A stretch of 64,000 nucleotides of DNA from Maritimibacter fusiformis (GCF_008086115.1 NZ_VSIY01000005.1:124001-188000), one strand, 5' to 3'. Shown: positions 1-9,710, counted from the stretch's first letter. The notes: generated by a model not told the origin, from the sequence alone. Numbers and translations: made by a program.

Positions 1-831
1 CGCGAAGACAAAGCCCCGGATCACGTCGCCGCCCAGGACCAGCAGCGCGATCAGTGCCACCAGCGTGGTCGACGAGGTCATCACCGTGCGGCTCATGGTT
101 TCGTTGATCGACAGGTTCAGCACGTCCTTGAGGCTCATCACTTTGTAGCGGCGCAGGTTCTCGCGCACCCGGTCATAGACGATCACGGTGTCGTTCAACG
201 AATAACCCACGATGGTCAGAAGGGCCGCGATGATCGCGAGGTCGAACTTGATCTGGAACACCGCAAAGACGCCGATGGTGATCATCACGTCATGCACCAG
301 CGACACCACCGCGCCGACCGAGAACTGCCATTCGAAACGCAGCCAGATATAGACCAGCACGGCGAAGAGCGCGGCGAGCACCGAGTAGATGGCCGTCATC
401 ACCAGTTCACCCGAGACCTTGGGCCCGACGCTTTCGACCGAGGGGAAGGTGATGCCGGGGTCGATCTGCTGGAGCGCCCCTTCGACCGCGGCGATGGTCT
501 CGGGCGTCACGCTTTCGGTGTCGCTCTGGGCCTCGATACGCACCATGGCCACGTTCTGATCGGGTCCGAAATTGGGGTCGAAGACCTCGGTGATCGACAC
601 ATCGCCCAGCCCGAGCGGTGCGATGGCATCGCGGTATTCGCCCACGTCGACCGCGACCGAGCTTTCGGTGCGGATCGTGGTGCCGCCGCGAAAGTCGATG
701 CCGAAATTGAGGCCCATCGCGAAAAACGCGATGATCGAGGCCACGACCAGCATGCTGGACAGGCCCACGGTGATCGGCAGGCGGCCGAAGAAATCCCACG
801 AGGTGTTGTCGGGAACGAGTTTCAGGCGCAT
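1..831 (-). CDS. secF: Protein translocase subunit SecF (3' end outside window)
   Basis: SecF works with SecD in the inner membrane, using the proton gradient to pull exported proteins through SecYEG. The frame is open from the ATG at 831 down to base 1 (277 codons), so the C-terminus is missing. Visible features are a first membrane segment near residues 20-40, the conserved stretch GLNFGIDFRGGT near residue 40-52, a periplasmic domain, and the hydrophobic segments of the RND-like core including VGYSLNDTVIVYDRVREN, which is diagnostic for SecD/SecF. It starts 13 bp after the secD stop on the same strand, so it is the last visible gene of a yajC-secD-secF operon. Identification is firm; only the missing end is uncertain. 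Confidence 0.96.
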   Translation of the reverse strand, partial: MRLKLVPDNTSWDFFGRLPITVGLSSMLVVASIIAFFAMGLNFGIDFRGGTTIRTESSVAVDVGEYRDAIAPLGLGDVSITEVFDPNFGPDQNVAMVRIEAQSDTESVTPETIAAVEGALQQIDPGITFPSVESVGPKVSGELVMTAIYSVLAALFAVLVYIWLRFEWQFSVGAVVSLVHDVMITIGVFAVFQIKFDLAIIAALLTIVGYSLNDTVIVYDRVRENLRRYKVMSLKDVLNLSINETMSRTVMTSSTTLVALIALLVLGGDVIRGFVFA

Positions 832-844
832 CGGGTCGGCCTTT

Positions 845-2506
845 CTAGACTACGAGTGTCTTGGGGCGGCGGCGTTCGAACCAGATCACGATCATCAGCC
901 GCGTGACGTAGATCGCGGCGAAGACCGAGGTGATGATCCCGAGCGCCAGGGTAACGGCAAAGCCCTTGACCGGACCCGAGCCCATGATGAACAGGATCAC
1001 CGCGGTGATGAAGGTGGTCAGGTTGGCGTCGATGATCGCGGACAGGGCCTTTTCATAGCCGAGGTCAATGGCGCGGGCCGGCCCCCTGCCGGCGCGCAAC
1101 TCTTCGCGGATACGCTCGAACACCAGCACGTTGGCGTCGACCGCCATGCCGATGGTCAGCACGATCCCCGCGATCCCCGGCAATGTCAGCGTCGCGCCGA
1201 TGGCCGACAGAAGCCCGAAGATCATGCCGACGTTCAGGATGAGCGCGACATTCGCCAACAACCCGAACCAGCCATAGACAAGACCCATGAACAACAGCAC
1301 GCCGATAAAGGCGACGATCGAGGCGATCTTGCCGGCGTCGATCGAATCCTGCCCAAGCTGCGGCCCGATGGTGCGTTCCTCGAGGAAGGTCATCTCGGCC
1401 GGCAGGGCGCCGGCGCGCAGAAGAACGGCCAGGTTGGTCGATTCCTCGACCGTGAAATTGCCGGTGATGATGCCCGAGCCGCCCGGGATATGCTCGTTGA
1501 TGCGCGGGGCCGAGATCACCTCGCCATCCAGCACGATGGCAAAGGGGCTGCCGACGTTTTCGGCGGTGTAGTCGCCGAACTTGCGCGCCCCGGCCGGGTC
1601 GAACCGGAAACTGACCGCCGGGCGGCCGTTCTGGTCGAAGGTGGGCTGGGCGTCGACCAAGTCTTCGCCGGTCACCACCGGGGTCTGTTCGAGGACGTAG
1701 AAGATGCCGTCCTCGTCCAGAGACGGATAGACCACGTTGCGCGGACCCGGGCTGACGTTGCCGTCGGAGGTGCGGCTGATCACCGGGTTGAAGGTCAGTT
1801 GCGCGGTGGTGCCGATCAGTGCCTTCAACTCCTCCGCCGACCCCAGCCCCGGCACCTGAATCAGGATGCGGCGTTCGCCCTGGCGCTGGATCGTGGGCTC
1901 GCGGGTGCCGACCTCGTCGACCCGGCGGCGGATGATCTCCAGCGATTGCTGGATGGTGCGGTCGTCGGTGGCGGTTCTTTCGGCCTCCGACAGGGTTACG
2001 ATGATGGTGCGGTCCTGCCCGGCGACCTCGATGTTCTTCGACCCCACCCCGGTCAGGGTAGCGACCGGCTGGGCCAGTTCGCGCACCACCTCGAGTGCCC
2101 GCGCCATGCCGTCGGCATTCTCGATCGACACCCGCAACTCGCCCTCGGGCGCGTTCTGGCGGCGGATCGCGCCGACCGTGTCACGCTCATCGCGCAGCGC
2201 GTCGCGCACGTCGGGCCAGAGCGCGTCCATCCGCGCGGCATAGACATCCTCGACCCTGACTTCGGCCAGAAGATGCGCGCCGCCGCGCAGATCGAGCCCG
2301 AGGTTGACCAGGCTAGACGGCAACCAGTCGGGCCAGGCGGAGCGGTCCGCCTCACGCTCGGCGGTCGAGCCCGAGGCCTCGATCGCGGCGACCGCGTCGT
2401 TGTGCAGTTCGACCCGTGGGTAGAACAGGTTCGGCAGCGCATAGCCGAGACCGAGCACCACCAGCCCGATCACGACCAGACGCCTCCAGGTAGGGAAATT
2501 GAGCAT
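845..2506 (-). CDS. secD: Protein translocase subunit SecD
   Basis: SecD is the large RND-like partner of SecF and drives late steps of Sec export from the periplasmic side. The 553-residue product has an N-terminal membrane segment (about residues 9-27), a large periplasmic region containing the family motif LGLDLRGGAHLL near residues 68-79, and five closely spaced membrane helices from about residue 385 onward, with GMAVDANVLVFERIREE in the helix 4-5 region. Length is slightly shorter than the 615-residue E. coli protein, as is usual in this class. It lies between yajC (33 bp upstream) and secF (13 bp downstream), consistent with one transcript. Confidence 0.97.
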   Translation of the reverse strand: MLNFPTWRRLVVIGLVVLGLGYALPNLFYPRVELHNDAVAAIEASGSTAEREADRSAWPDWLPSSLVNLGLDLRGGAHLLAEVRVEDVYAARMDALWPDVRDALRDERDTVGAIRRQNAPEGELRVSIENADGMARALEVVRELAQPVATLTGVGSKNIEVAGQDRTIIVTLSEAERTATDDRTIQQSLEIIRRRVDEVGTREPTIQRQGERRILIQVPGLGSAEELKALIGTTAQLTFNPVISRTSDGNVSPGPRNVVYPSLDEDGIFYVLEQTPVVTGEDLVDAQPTFDQNGRPAVSFRFDPAGARKFGDYTAENVGSPFAIVLDGEVISAPRINEHIPGGSGIITGNFTVEESTNLAVLLRAGALPAEMTFLEERTIGPQLGQDSIDAGKIASIVAFIGVLLFMGLVYGWFGLLANVALILNVGMIFGLLSAIGATLTLPGIAGIVLTIGMAVDANVLVFERIREELRAGRGPARAIDLGYEKALSAIIDANLTTFITAVILFIMGSGPVKGFAVTLALGIITSVFAAIYVTRLMIVIWFERRRPKTLVV

Positions 2507-2539
2507 CGCGGGCGGCCCCGTTGGTTGTGTCGGCGGGCC

Positions 2540-2869
2540 TCAGCCCTCGGCGGGTTCGGTCTTGGAGACCACCTGAAGGATCGCGGCGCGGGTCATGCGG
2601 ACCTTGACGCCATCGGCGATCTCGACTTCGACCTCGCCATCGTCCTTGACCTTGGCGACCTTGCCCAGAATGCCGCCCTGGGTGACGACCTGATCGCCCC
2701 GCCGGAGCGAGTCGCGCATCTTCTGATCCTCTTTCGCCTTTTTCTGCTGCGGGCGGATGAGGAAGAAATACATGATCCCGAACACCAGAACCATCGGGAT
2801 CAGCATCGAGTTCAGAAGGCTCCCCGCGGGGGCCCCTGCGGCCTGCGCGAAAGCTGGCGAAACGAACAT
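2540..2869 (-). CDS. yajC: Preprotein translocase accessory subunit YajC
   Basis: YajC is a small single-span membrane protein that associates with SecDF. The product is 109 residues: a hydrophobic segment at about residues 20-40 (LLNSMLIPMVLVFGIMYFF) followed by the typical IRPQQKKAKE motif and a soluble, mixed-charge C-terminal domain. It is the first gene of the yajC-secD-secF cluster. The 120 bp upstream region, shared with the divergent pentapeptide-repeat gene, presumably holds promoters for both, but I could not pick a convincing -35/-10 pair. Confidence 0.96.
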   Translation of the reverse strand: MFVSPAFAQAAGAPAGSLLNSMLIPMVLVFGIMYFFLIRPQQKKAKEDQKMRDSLRRGDQVVTQGGILGKVAKVKDDGEVEVEIADGVKVRMTRAAILQVVSKTEPAEG

Positions 2870-2992
2870 ATGGAATTCCTTGTGTCAGACGGAGCCACGG
2901 CCCCCCTAGGGCTGGCGCGCACCCTATATGGGGGGCTTGGGGTTGGCAAGCAACCGGGCGGAGTGTTTGATGCGGGAAATCGGGGGGTGGGG

Positions 2993-4597
2993 ATGGACGA
3001 AATTGCCGGCTGGTTGAACGAGGTGACATCCTCGGGCGTGTTTCAGACGCTGGGGTTAGTTGCGCTGGCGCTTCTCGTGCTCCTGTTCTTCCTCGGGCAG
3101 ATAAAACCCGGCGAGGCAAAACCGATACCGCCAGAACAAAAGCCGTGGATGCGGGGGCTTGGCATCGCCGGCTGGGTTCTGATCCCGCTTTTCGCAATCC
3201 TGTTCATCGCCTCGCTGATCCAGATCGCGGTGATGTGGACCGATCTGCCGGACAACACCGAGCCGCTCGCCCTTCGCGTCCACTATCTCGCCATAGTCGG
3301 TTTCATCGGCGTGCTGGGCGGCATCCTCGCCGCCCTCGCGGCCTATATCCGCATCTTCACCATCGAACGACAGACCACCGCGCAAGAACAGGGGCTGATC
3401 ACCGACCGGATCAACAAGGCGGTGGAGAACCTAGGGGCGACGCGGACAGTGCAGCGACAGCGCCGCCGGAAAACGGGTGCACTTGCCTATGCGCCGGACG
3501 AGGCCGGTGAACCTGACTATTCTCAGCCGATCTTCGAGGAAGTCACCGAACCCAACCTCGAAGTCCGCATCGGCGGCATCTACGCGCTGGAACGTATCGC
3601 GCGGGATAATCTGGACTACCACGTCCAGATCATGGAAATCCTGACCGCCTATGTGCGGGAGAACGCCAAGGCCACAGACGCCGAGGATTTCCCAGAGCCG
3701 GATTGGAAGCCGCTGCCCGACGACGCCACCGACGAGGAACGCCGCGCGCGCGAGGCAGCACGTGCCGAGAGGTTCGGCAGATTCTTTTTTGAAAGCAAGG
3801 CGTTTCAATGGGCTCGAAAGCTCTGCACAGGCACCGACATTCAGGCAGCGCTCACCGTTATCGGACGCCGGTCTGCGCGTCAGATTGAGCAGGAAAAGGC
3901 CGATACCCGCCAGCGCAAAGAGGGTTACCGGCCCGACCTGCGCGGGACCAGCCTGCAAGGTGCCGACCTCTCGAATCTGGACTTTTCTGGCGTAAATTTC
4001 GTAGGCGTCCGAATGGAGGGGGCAGACCTCCGCGAAGCGCGGATTGAAAGGGCAAACCTTCACGCGGCGCATTTGCAAGGAGCGGGCCTTCACGAAGCGC
4101 GATTGGAGGGGGCATTTCTCAGCAACACATGGTTGGAGGGGGCAGATCTCAGCATCGCGCGGATAGAGAGGGCAGAACTCATCGGCGCGCGGTTGGATGG
4201 GGCATATCTCAGCAACGCGCGGATGGAGGGGGCAAGGCTCAATGGCATAAGGTTGGAGGGGGCATTTCTCGGCGGTGCCCGGATGGATGGGGCAGATCTC
4301 AGCGGAGCGCGTATGGACGGGGCAGATCTCCGCAGGGCGCACTTGGATCAATCGACTGTTTTGAATTTTGGGAGCACAGCGGGGGCGGCCCTGAGTGACA
4401 TCGACCTGACAGATGTGAAGATCTCGACCGAACAGATCTCTTCAATGTTCGGTGACGGCACGGTGATCTTGCCCGACACCATCCCCCGCCCCTCCCATTG
4501 GCCCGACACCGAACTGGACTGGGGCGACTTCGAGGACGAATGGCACCTCTGGCAATCAGACCCCGCCGCCTACGTCCCGCCCCAGCACCGCGACTGA
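2993..4597 (+). CDS. Membrane-anchored pentapeptide-repeat protein
   Basis: Predicted 534-residue protein of unknown specific role. The ATG at 2993 follows a purine-rich GGGGTGGGG stretch; an open frame continues far upstream but lies opposite secD and is not part of the gene. Three hydrophobic segments (about residues 14-34, 54-80 and 91-112) anchor the N-terminus. A soluble linker with [15 protein letters not shown] (about residues 185-200) follows; this motif is common in bacterial pentapeptide proteins of this layout. Residues about 313-452 are a pentapeptide array of A(D/N/F)LxX type, for example [15 protein letters not shown], expected to fold as a right-handed quadrilateral beta-helix. 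The acidic C-terminal tail is not repetitive. It stands alone between yajC and serS. Confidence 0.85.
   Translation: MDEIAGWLNEVTSSGVFQTLGLVALALLVLLFFLGQIKPGEAKPIPPEQKPWMRGLGIAGWVLIPLFAILFIASLIQIAVMWTDLPDNTEPLALRVHYLAIVGFIGVLGGILAALAAYIRIFTIERQTTAQEQGLITDRINKAVENLGATRTVQRQRRRKTGALAYAPDEAGEPDYSQPIFEEVTEPNLEVRIGGIYALERIARDNLDYHVQIMEILTAYVRENAKATDAEDFPEPDWKPLPDDATDEERRAREAARAERFGRFFFESKAFQWARKLCTGTDIQAALTVIGRRSARQIEQEKADTRQRKEGYRPDLRGTSLQGADLSNLDFSGVNFVGVRMEGADLREARIERANLHAAHLQGAGLHEARLEGAFLSNTWLEGADLSIARIERAELIGARLDGAYLSNARMEGARLNGIRLEGAFLGGARMDGADLSGARMDGADLRRAHLDQSTVLNFGSTAGAALSDIDLTDVKISTEQISSMFGDGTVILPDTIPRPSHWPDTELDWGDFEDEWHLWQSDPAAYVPPQHRD
4010..4350 (+). repeat. 30-bp periodic tandem repeats encoding pentapeptides
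   Basis: At DNA level this stretch has a clear 30-bp period (ten residues, two pentapeptides). Each unit begins near GGCAGATCTC or GGCATTTCTC and ends near GGATGGAGG. About eleven units are visible with frequent substitutions. The regularity is stronger than needed to encode degenerate pentapeptides, which suggests recent unit duplication inside the gene. Confidence 0.8.
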
Positions 4598-4679
4598 CCC
4601 CGGCCCGGCCATTTCCGCCTTTCCCCGCGCCGCCGTTTACGGCATATCTCGGCCCGAATTCCAGCCGAGGACCAGCGCC

Positions 4680-5969
4680 ATGCACGATATCAGGACGATC
4701 CGCGACAACCCCGGGGCCTTTGACGCCCACATGGCGCGGCGGGGGCTTGCGGGGGTGTCGGGCGAGGTTCTGGCGCTTGACGAGGCGCGTCGCGCCGCGA
4801 TCCAGACCGCCGAGACCGAGCAGGCCGAGGCCAACCGCGCCGCCAAGGAGGTGGGGGCTGCCAAGGCACGCGGCGACGAGGCCGAGTTTGAGCGGTTGCG
4901 CGCCCTCGTGGCCGAGAAAAAGGCCGAGATCGCCCGGCTGAACGAGGAGGCCAAGGCCAGGGACGCCGCCCTTGCCGACCTTCTGATGGGTCTGCCCAAC
5001 CTGGTGGCCGATGACGTGCCCGATGGCGACAGCGAGGACGACAACGTCGAGCTGCGCCGCTGGGGCACGCCCAGGGCCTTCGCCTTTTCGCCGAAAGAGC
5101 ACTACCAGCTCGGCGCGGCGCGCGGCCTCGATTTCGAGACCGCTGCCAAGCTCTCGGGCTCGCGCTTCGTGGTTCTGACCGGAGCGATGGCGCGGCTGCA
5201 CCGGGCGCTGGCGCAGTTCATGCTTGACGTGCATGTGGATGAGAACGGGCTGTGCGAGGCCATCACCCCGGTGCTGGTGCGCGAGGAAATGATGTATGGC
5301 ACCAACCAGTTGCCCAAGTTCGCCGCCGACAGCTACAAGACCGAAGAAGGCTGGTGGCTGATCCCCACCGCCGAGGTGACGCTGACCAATTTCGTCAACG
5401 GCGAGGTGGTCGAAGCGGACAGCCTGCCGCGCCGCTACGTCGCCCACACCCAGTGTTTCCGCTCGGAGGCCGGCAGCGCGGGCAAGGACACGGCGGGCAT
5501 GCTGCGCCAGCACCAGTTCGAAAAGGTCGAGATGGTGTCGATCACCCGGCCCGAGGAGTCAGAGGCCGAACACGCCGCGATGACCCGCCGCGCCGAGGAC
5601 ATCCTCGAGCGCCTCGGCCTGCCTTACCGCACGGTGATCCTGTGCACCGGCGACCTCGGTTTCGGGGCGCGGCGCACCCATGATATCGAGGTGTGGCTGC
5701 CGGGGCAGCAGACCTACCGCGAGATCTCGTCGGTCTCGACCACGGGCGATTTCCAGGCCCGGCGGATGAACGCGCGCTTCCGGCCCGAGCCGGGGGCAAA
5801 GCCCGAGTTCGTGCACACGCTGAACGGCTCCGGGGTGGCGGTCGGGCGCTGCCTGATCGCGGTGCTCGAGAACGGGCAGGAAGAGGACGGATCGGTGACG
5901 CTGCCGGAGGTTCTGCACCCCTACCTGGGCGGGATGTCGCGGATCACCGCGGATGGCGTGCTGGCATAG
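4680..5969 (+). CDS. serS: Serine--tRNA ligase
   Basis: Charges tRNA-Ser with serine in the cytoplasm. The 429-residue length matches the bacterial family. The N-terminal part (about residues 30-105) is the long antiparallel coiled-coil arm rich in Ala, Glu and Lys that contacts the tRNA long variable arm. The class II catalytic core follows, with motif 2 around [20 protein letters not shown] (about residues 260-280) and motif 3 around [15 protein letters not shown] (about residues 385-400). It is transcribed alone and followed by two strong hairpins. Confidence 0.98.
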   Translation: MHDIRTIRDNPGAFDAHMARRGLAGVSGEVLALDEARRAAIQTAETEQAEANRAAKEVGAAKARGDEAEFERLRALVAEKKAEIARLNEEAKARDAALADLLMGLPNLVADDVPDGDSEDDNVELRRWGTPRAFAFSPKEHYQLGAARGLDFETAAKLSGSRFVVLTGAMARLHRALAQFMLDVHVDENGLCEAITPVLVREEMMYGTNQLPKFAADSYKTEEGWWLIPTAEVTLTNFVNGEVVEADSLPRRYVAHTQCFRSEAGSAGKDTAGMLRQHQFEKVEMVSITRPEESEAEHAAMTRRAEDILERLGLPYRTVILCTGDLGFGARRTHDIEVWLPGQQTYREISSVSTTGDFQARRMNARFRPEPGAKPEFVHTLNGSGVAVGRCLIAVLENGQEEDGSVTLPEVLHPYLGGMSRITADGVLA

Positions 5970-5975
5970 CGGCTT

Positions 5976-6027
5976 CGCCCGCGCGGGGCGTGCGCGGGCG
6001 ACAGAACGGGGAGGGCCGGCCCTCCCC
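5976..6027 (+). terminator. Two GC-rich hairpins after serS
   Basis: Just after the serS stop, CGCCCGCGC at 5976-5984 pairs perfectly with GCGCGGGCG at 5992-6000 (9 bp stem, 7 nt loop). A second 20-bp perfect palindrome, GGGGAGGGCC/GGCCCTCCCC, covers 6008-6027. Neither has a T-run, so these may act in factor-dependent termination or mRNA 3'-end protection. They sit between the convergent serS and desaturase genes and could serve both. Confidence 0.5.
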
Positions 6028-6030
6028 GGA

Positions 6031-6060
6031 CCCCTCCCGGAGTATTTCGCCAAGATGAAG
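6031..6060. repeat. Intergenic motif of the GTATTT..CCAAGATGAAG type
   Basis: The string CCCGGAGTATTT followed by CGCCAAGATGAAG lies directly after the palindromic hairpin and before the convergent desaturase stop. From memory, a close variant of this string recurs at gene ends in many Rhodobacteraceae genomes, so I mark it as a probable dispersed intergenic repeat. I find only this copy in the window. Confidence 0.4.
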
Positions 6061-6067
6061 GCGGATG

Positions 6068-7069
6068 CTATTGGGCCGGGGTCGCAGCCGGGCTGGGCAC
6101 CGGTGACTTCGGGAACGGCACCAGGTTCTCGGCCTCTTCATCCCAGAGCTTGAGGGTAAAGGCATGGAGCGCCTCGCCAAAGCCGATGCGGCGCAAGTAG
6201 TGGGTTTTTTCCAGTTCCCGGTGCGCGGCGCGCAGCCGATAGGAAGGGATCGCGGCGACCAGGTGGTGGATGTCGTGCTTGGTGATGTTGGCCACGGCCT
6301 CGTCGAACAGCCAGCCGAAATCGAGGCATGACCCCCCCTGGATCGCGGCGCGCTGCGGGTCGAGGTCGGGCCGCCGGTCCCACCAGGTGCCTTCGAAATT
6401 GTGCTGCAGGTAGACGAGGAACACGCCGAGGCAGCCGCCCAGCCAGATCGCGACCGCCAGCGTCGCCACCCCCGTCCAACCCGACAGGGCGTAGATCAGG
6501 CCAAACCAGGCTAGGATCGCCGCGTTATGGGCGAGGATCGACCAGATCCCGACCTTGGCCGCGTTCTTGGGCCAGCGGTAGGCGACGAAATAGGTGTAGA
6601 ACGATCCCACCGGGATCAGCACCCAGGGGCTTCGGTAAAGCCGGTAGTAGAGCCGCTTCCAGAAACCCGCACGCTGCCATTCGGCCAGCGTCATGGTGCA
6701 GATCTCGGTGGTCTCGCGCGCCTCGAGGTCGCCGACATAGGCGTGGTGCTGGTTGTGGTTGTAGCGCATCTGCGGATAGGCGGCCATCGTGAAGGGCGAC
6801 ACCAAGTAGCCCCAGATCTCGTTCTGGCGCCGGGTTTCGAACAGCGACAGGTGGCCCAGGTCGTGTTGCAGCACGTAGAGCCGCACACCGGCGAAGGCCA
6901 GGAGCACCACCGCCGGCACCGCGATCAGCCATTGCCCGGCGCTGACAGCCCAGATCGCCAGCGCCGTGGCCCCGAAATAGGCCGCGAGGTTGGCCCCGAG
7001 GCTGAGCCAGGCCAGCCGGTTGTCCTTGGAGGTGTAGCCCCGCAGGGCCTGGCGCAGCGCCGTGTCCAT
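6068..7069 (-). CDS. Fatty acid desaturase family protein
   Basis: Membrane di-iron desaturase, probably inserting a double bond in a phospholipid-bound acyl chain; the position introduced cannot be read from sequence. All three histidine boxes are present: HDLGH (about residues 72-76), HNQHH (about 107-111) and HDIHH (about 266-270). Several hydrophobic segments lie between them. The chosen start at 7069 (MDTAL) is preceded by GGGGGACGAC; an in-frame ATG at 7111 would add 14 residues without a clear ribosome-binding site. 333 residues fits the family. It is convergent with serS and not obviously in an operon. Confidence 0.88.
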   Translation of the reverse strand: MDTALRQALRGYTSKDNRLAWLSLGANLAAYFGATALAIWAVSAGQWLIAVPAVVLLAFAGVRLYVLQHDLGHLSLFETRRQNEIWGYLVSPFTMAAYPQMRYNHNQHHAYVGDLEARETTEICTMTLAEWQRAGFWKRLYYRLYRSPWVLIPVGSFYTYFVAYRWPKNAAKVGIWSILAHNAAILAWFGLIYALSGWTGVATLAVAIWLGGCLGVFLVYLQHNFEGTWWDRRPDLDPQRAAIQGGSCLDFGWLFDEAVANITKHDIHHLVAAIPSYRLRAAHRELEKTHYLRRIGFGEALHAFTLKLWDEEAENLVPFPKSPVPSPAATPAQ

Positions 7070-7166
7070 CGTCGTCCCCCTCGGGGTCGGCCCCGGAAAA
7101 GAGAAATGCAACCCGCGCGCAGTCTAGCGCCAATCCCGCCCGTTTCGCAAGAAAGCCTCCCGCGCC

Positions 7167-8012
7167 TCAGCGGGCAAGCGCCACGCCCCGGCGACCGGCC
7201 AGATCGGTGAAATACTGCCACGCCACCCGGCCCGAGCGGGCCCCGCGCGTTGCCTGCCATTCGATCGCCTCGGCGCGCAGGGTGGCGTCGTCGATCTCGA
7301 CCCCGTGGGCGTCGCAATAGCCGCGGATCATCGCCAGGTAGTCGTCCTGCGAACAGGGATGAAAGCCCAGCCAGAGGCCGAAACGGTCCGACAGCGACAC
7401 CTTTTCCTCGGTCGCCTCGGACGGGCTGATCGCCGAGCCGCGCTCGTTCTCGATCATGTCGCGGGGCATCAGGTGGCGGCGGTTCGAGGTGGCGTAGAAC
7501 ACCACGTTGTCGGGCCGCCCTTCGATGCCGCCATCGAGCACAGCCTTGAGCGACTTGTAGTGCTGGTCGTCATGGCTGAACGACAGGTCGTCGCAGAACA
7601 GCACGAACCGGTGCGGTGCTTCGCGCAGGTGGTTCAGGAGGCGGCCGACCGAAGGCAGGTCTTCGCGCTGCAGCTCGACGATCTTGAGGTCATGGCCTTC
7701 CGCATTCACCGCCGCGTGCACCGCCTTGATAAGCGAGGATTTTCCCATACCCCGCGCGCCCCAGAGCAGGGCGTTGTTGGCCGGCAGGCCACGGGCGAAC
7801 TGGCGGGTGTTCTCGGTCAGGATGTCGCGCGCCCGGTTGATCCCGATGAGCAGCGACAGATCGACCCGCGAGACCTCGGGCACCGGGACAAGGCGATCCG
7901 GGTCGACGTGCCAGACGAAGGCCTCGGCGGCGGCGAAATCCGGTGTCCGGGTCGGGGCCGGGCTGATCCGCTCCAGCGCCTCGGCGATACGGGTGAGCGT
8001 GGCTTCGTCCAT
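7167..8012 (-). CDS. DUF815-family ATP-binding protein
   Basis: AAA-type ATPase of the DUF815 family, whose cellular role is not established. The 281-residue protein has a Walker A-like loop GARGMGKSS (about residues 85-93), a Walker B region RFVLFCDDLSF (about 137-147), and the family-typical YATSNRRHLMPRDM sensor region (about 172-185). Its start codon overlaps the tatC stop, so it is translationally coupled to the tatA-tatB-tatC genes. The arrangement is known in alphaproteobacteria but gives no proof of a role in Tat export. Confidence 0.87.
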   Translation of the reverse strand: MDEATLTRIAEALERISPAPTRTPDFAAAEAFVWHVDPDRLVPVPEVSRVDLSLLIGINRARDILTENTRQFARGLPANNALLWGARGMGKSSLIKAVHAAVNAEGHDLKIVELQREDLPSVGRLLNHLREAPHRFVLFCDDLSFSHDDQHYKSLKAVLDGGIEGRPDNVVFYATSNRRHLMPRDMIENERGSAISPSEATEEKVSLSDRFGLWLGFHPCSQDDYLAMIRGYCDAHGVEIDDATLRAEAIEWQATRGARSGRVAWQYFTDLAGRRGVALAR

Positions 8013-8977
8013 CAGTCCTTGTTCACCGCGCCGGGGTCTTCGTCGGCCCCGCTGGCACCGGTGCCTTCATCCTCGGACTCGTCGAATTCGGCCATCGCCG
8101 CGTCGTCGGCGGCCTCGTCCTCGTCCTCGTCGTCCTCGAACCACAGGCCCTGGGCGCGCAGATTGGCCTCGCGGGTCTTTTCGACCCGGGCGACCAGGAA
8201 GATCGAGATTTCATACAGCCCGTAGACCACCACGAACAGGATCACCTGCGTGGTCACATCCGGCGGCGTCACCAGCGCGGCCACGGTCAGGATGCCGACC
8301 ATGGCGTATTTGCGGGTCTTGCGCAGGCCGACCGCCGAGGCCAACCCGGCCTTGCCCATCAGGGTCAGAAGCACCGGAAGCTGGAAGCACAGCCCGAACG
8401 CGATGATCATCTTGAGCGTGATGTCGAGGGATTCGTTGACCTTGCCCTGGAACACGATGTCGATGCCGGAATCGCTCACCGGCGTCTCGGAGCCGGTGGC
8501 GACGGCGGCCAGCAGCGAGGGCAGATCGGCGAAGCCCAGGAAAAACATCATCGCCAGCGGCACCACGACATAATGCGCGAAGGCCGCCCCGAGCAGGAAC
8601 AGCACCGGAGACGAGATCAGAAACGGCAGAAAGGCGTTCTTTTCGTTCTTGTAGAGCCCCGGCGCCACGAAACGCCACATCTGGTAGCCGATCATCGGGA
8701 AGGCCAGGGCAAAGCCGCCGACCATCGAGATGCGGATCAGGGTAAAGAAATACTCCTGCGGCGCGGTGTATTGCATCACCGGGTTGGGGTTGCCCAGAGA
8801 CCGCATGGTCTTTTCGATCGGCATGAGCAGGAAATCGAGCACGTGTCCCGCGAAGGTGAACACGATCACCATGGACACGACGAAGGCCAGCACCGACCAG
8901 ATCAGCCGGTTTCGCAATTCCGCCAGATGCTCGATCAGCGGGGCGGAACTGTCTTCGATCTCGTCGGATTTGGTCAT
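8012..8977 (-). CDS. tatC: Sec-independent protein translocase TatC
   Basis: TatC binds twin-arginine signal peptides and forms the core of the Tat translocon in the inner membrane. The product is 321 residues with six hydrophobic segments; the N-terminal family motif PLIEHLAELRNRLIWS is at residues 13-28. A feature of this copy is a C-terminal cytoplasmic extension after about residue 270 that is very acidic (runs of D and E). It overlaps tatB by 4 bp at the start and the DUF815 gene by 1 bp at the end, forming a tight minus-strand operon. Confidence 0.97.
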   Translation of the reverse strand: MTKSDEIEDSSAPLIEHLAELRNRLIWSVLAFVVSMVIVFTFAGHVLDFLLMPIEKTMRSLGNPNPVMQYTAPQEYFFTLIRISMVGGFALAFPMIGYQMWRFVAPGLYKNEKNAFLPFLISSPVLFLLGAAFAHYVVVPLAMMFFLGFADLPSLLAAVATGSETPVSDSGIDIVFQGKVNESLDITLKMIIAFGLCFQLPVLLTLMGKAGLASAVGLRKTRKYAMVGILTVAALVTPPDVTTQVILFVVVYGLYEISIFLVARVEKTREANLRAQGLWFEDDEDEDEAADDAAMAEFDESEDEGTGASGADEDPGAVNKD

Positions 8978-9675
8978 TCAGGGGCGGCTTTCGTGGACCG
9001 GGCGGCGGGTTTCTTCGCGGGCTTCTTGGCCGGTTTCTTCGCCGTGGCCGTGCCGGTTTCCGGCTTGGCAGCGGATTTCGCGGCGGCTTTCGGCTTGGCC
9101 GCGGGCTTCTTGGCCGCAGGTTTCTTTGCGGCGGGCTTCGGGGCCGGTTCCGCCTCGGCTTGCGGCTTCTCCGCCGGCTTTGCGGTCTCGGTCGGTTTGG
9201 CGACCGGGTCGCCCGCCGCGCCCTTGGGTTTGACATCCGCCGCCGCGACCTTGGCCGCCGCCTCGCGGTTCAGTCGGGCGCGGCCCGCCTTTTCGGTCGC
9301 CTCGCGGATTTTCGCAACGTCCGCCGCACGTTCCGCCGCCTTTTCGGGGTCTTCTTCAGGTTTCGGCTTGGGCCGTTCGGGCGGCTTGCCCTTCATCCCG
9401 GGGTCCCAGTTCTCGAACCGGTCGGCGGCCTTGCTGAGGCCATCGAGCCCCATGTTCTTCGGCGAGGTGACGTTCTTCAAGCCTTTCGCGATGTCGTCGA
9501 CGCCGCTTTCCTTGGCGGCATCGTTCATCGCGCGGGTGAACTCGCGCCCCAACTGGCGCGCGCGTGCGGTCAGGCGGCCCAGCGTATGGAACAGGCTGGG
9601 CAACTCTTTCGGACCGATCACGATCAACGCGACGATGCCGATGAGCAAAAGCTCACTAAAGCCGATGTCGAACAT
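8974..9675 (-). CDS. tatB: Twin-arginine translocase subunit TatB
   Basis: TatB forms the substrate receptor complex with TatC. The first 20 residues (MFDIGFSELLLIGIVALIVI) form the short membrane segment, followed by the GPKELP hinge and an amphipathic helix. The 233-residue length exceeds the E. coli protein (171) because of a long low-complexity tail rich in Ala, Lys and Pro (repeated KKPA and AKP units, about residues 160-233). Long tails of this type occur in related organisms and probably are flexible. The stop overlaps the tatC start. Confidence 0.95.
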   Translation of the reverse strand: MFDIGFSELLLIGIVALIVIGPKELPSLFHTLGRLTARARQLGREFTRAMNDAAKESGVDDIAKGLKNVTSPKNMGLDGLSKAADRFENWDPGMKGKPPERPKPKPEEDPEKAAERAADVAKIREATEKAGRARLNREAAAKVAAADVKPKGAAGDPVAKPTETAKPAEKPQAEAEPAPKPAAKKPAAKKPAAKPKAAAKSAAKPETGTATAKKPAKKPAKKPAARSTKAAPE

Positions 9676-9710
9676 GCGACCGCCTCTCCTGCCGTGGCGT
9701 CAGAGGGCGC

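Noticed and set aside
572-2992. Open frame upstream of and in phase with the pentapeptide protein
   Set aside because: It lies opposite secF, secD and yajC and encodes no recognisable domain; the real protein starts at 2993 with membrane segments.
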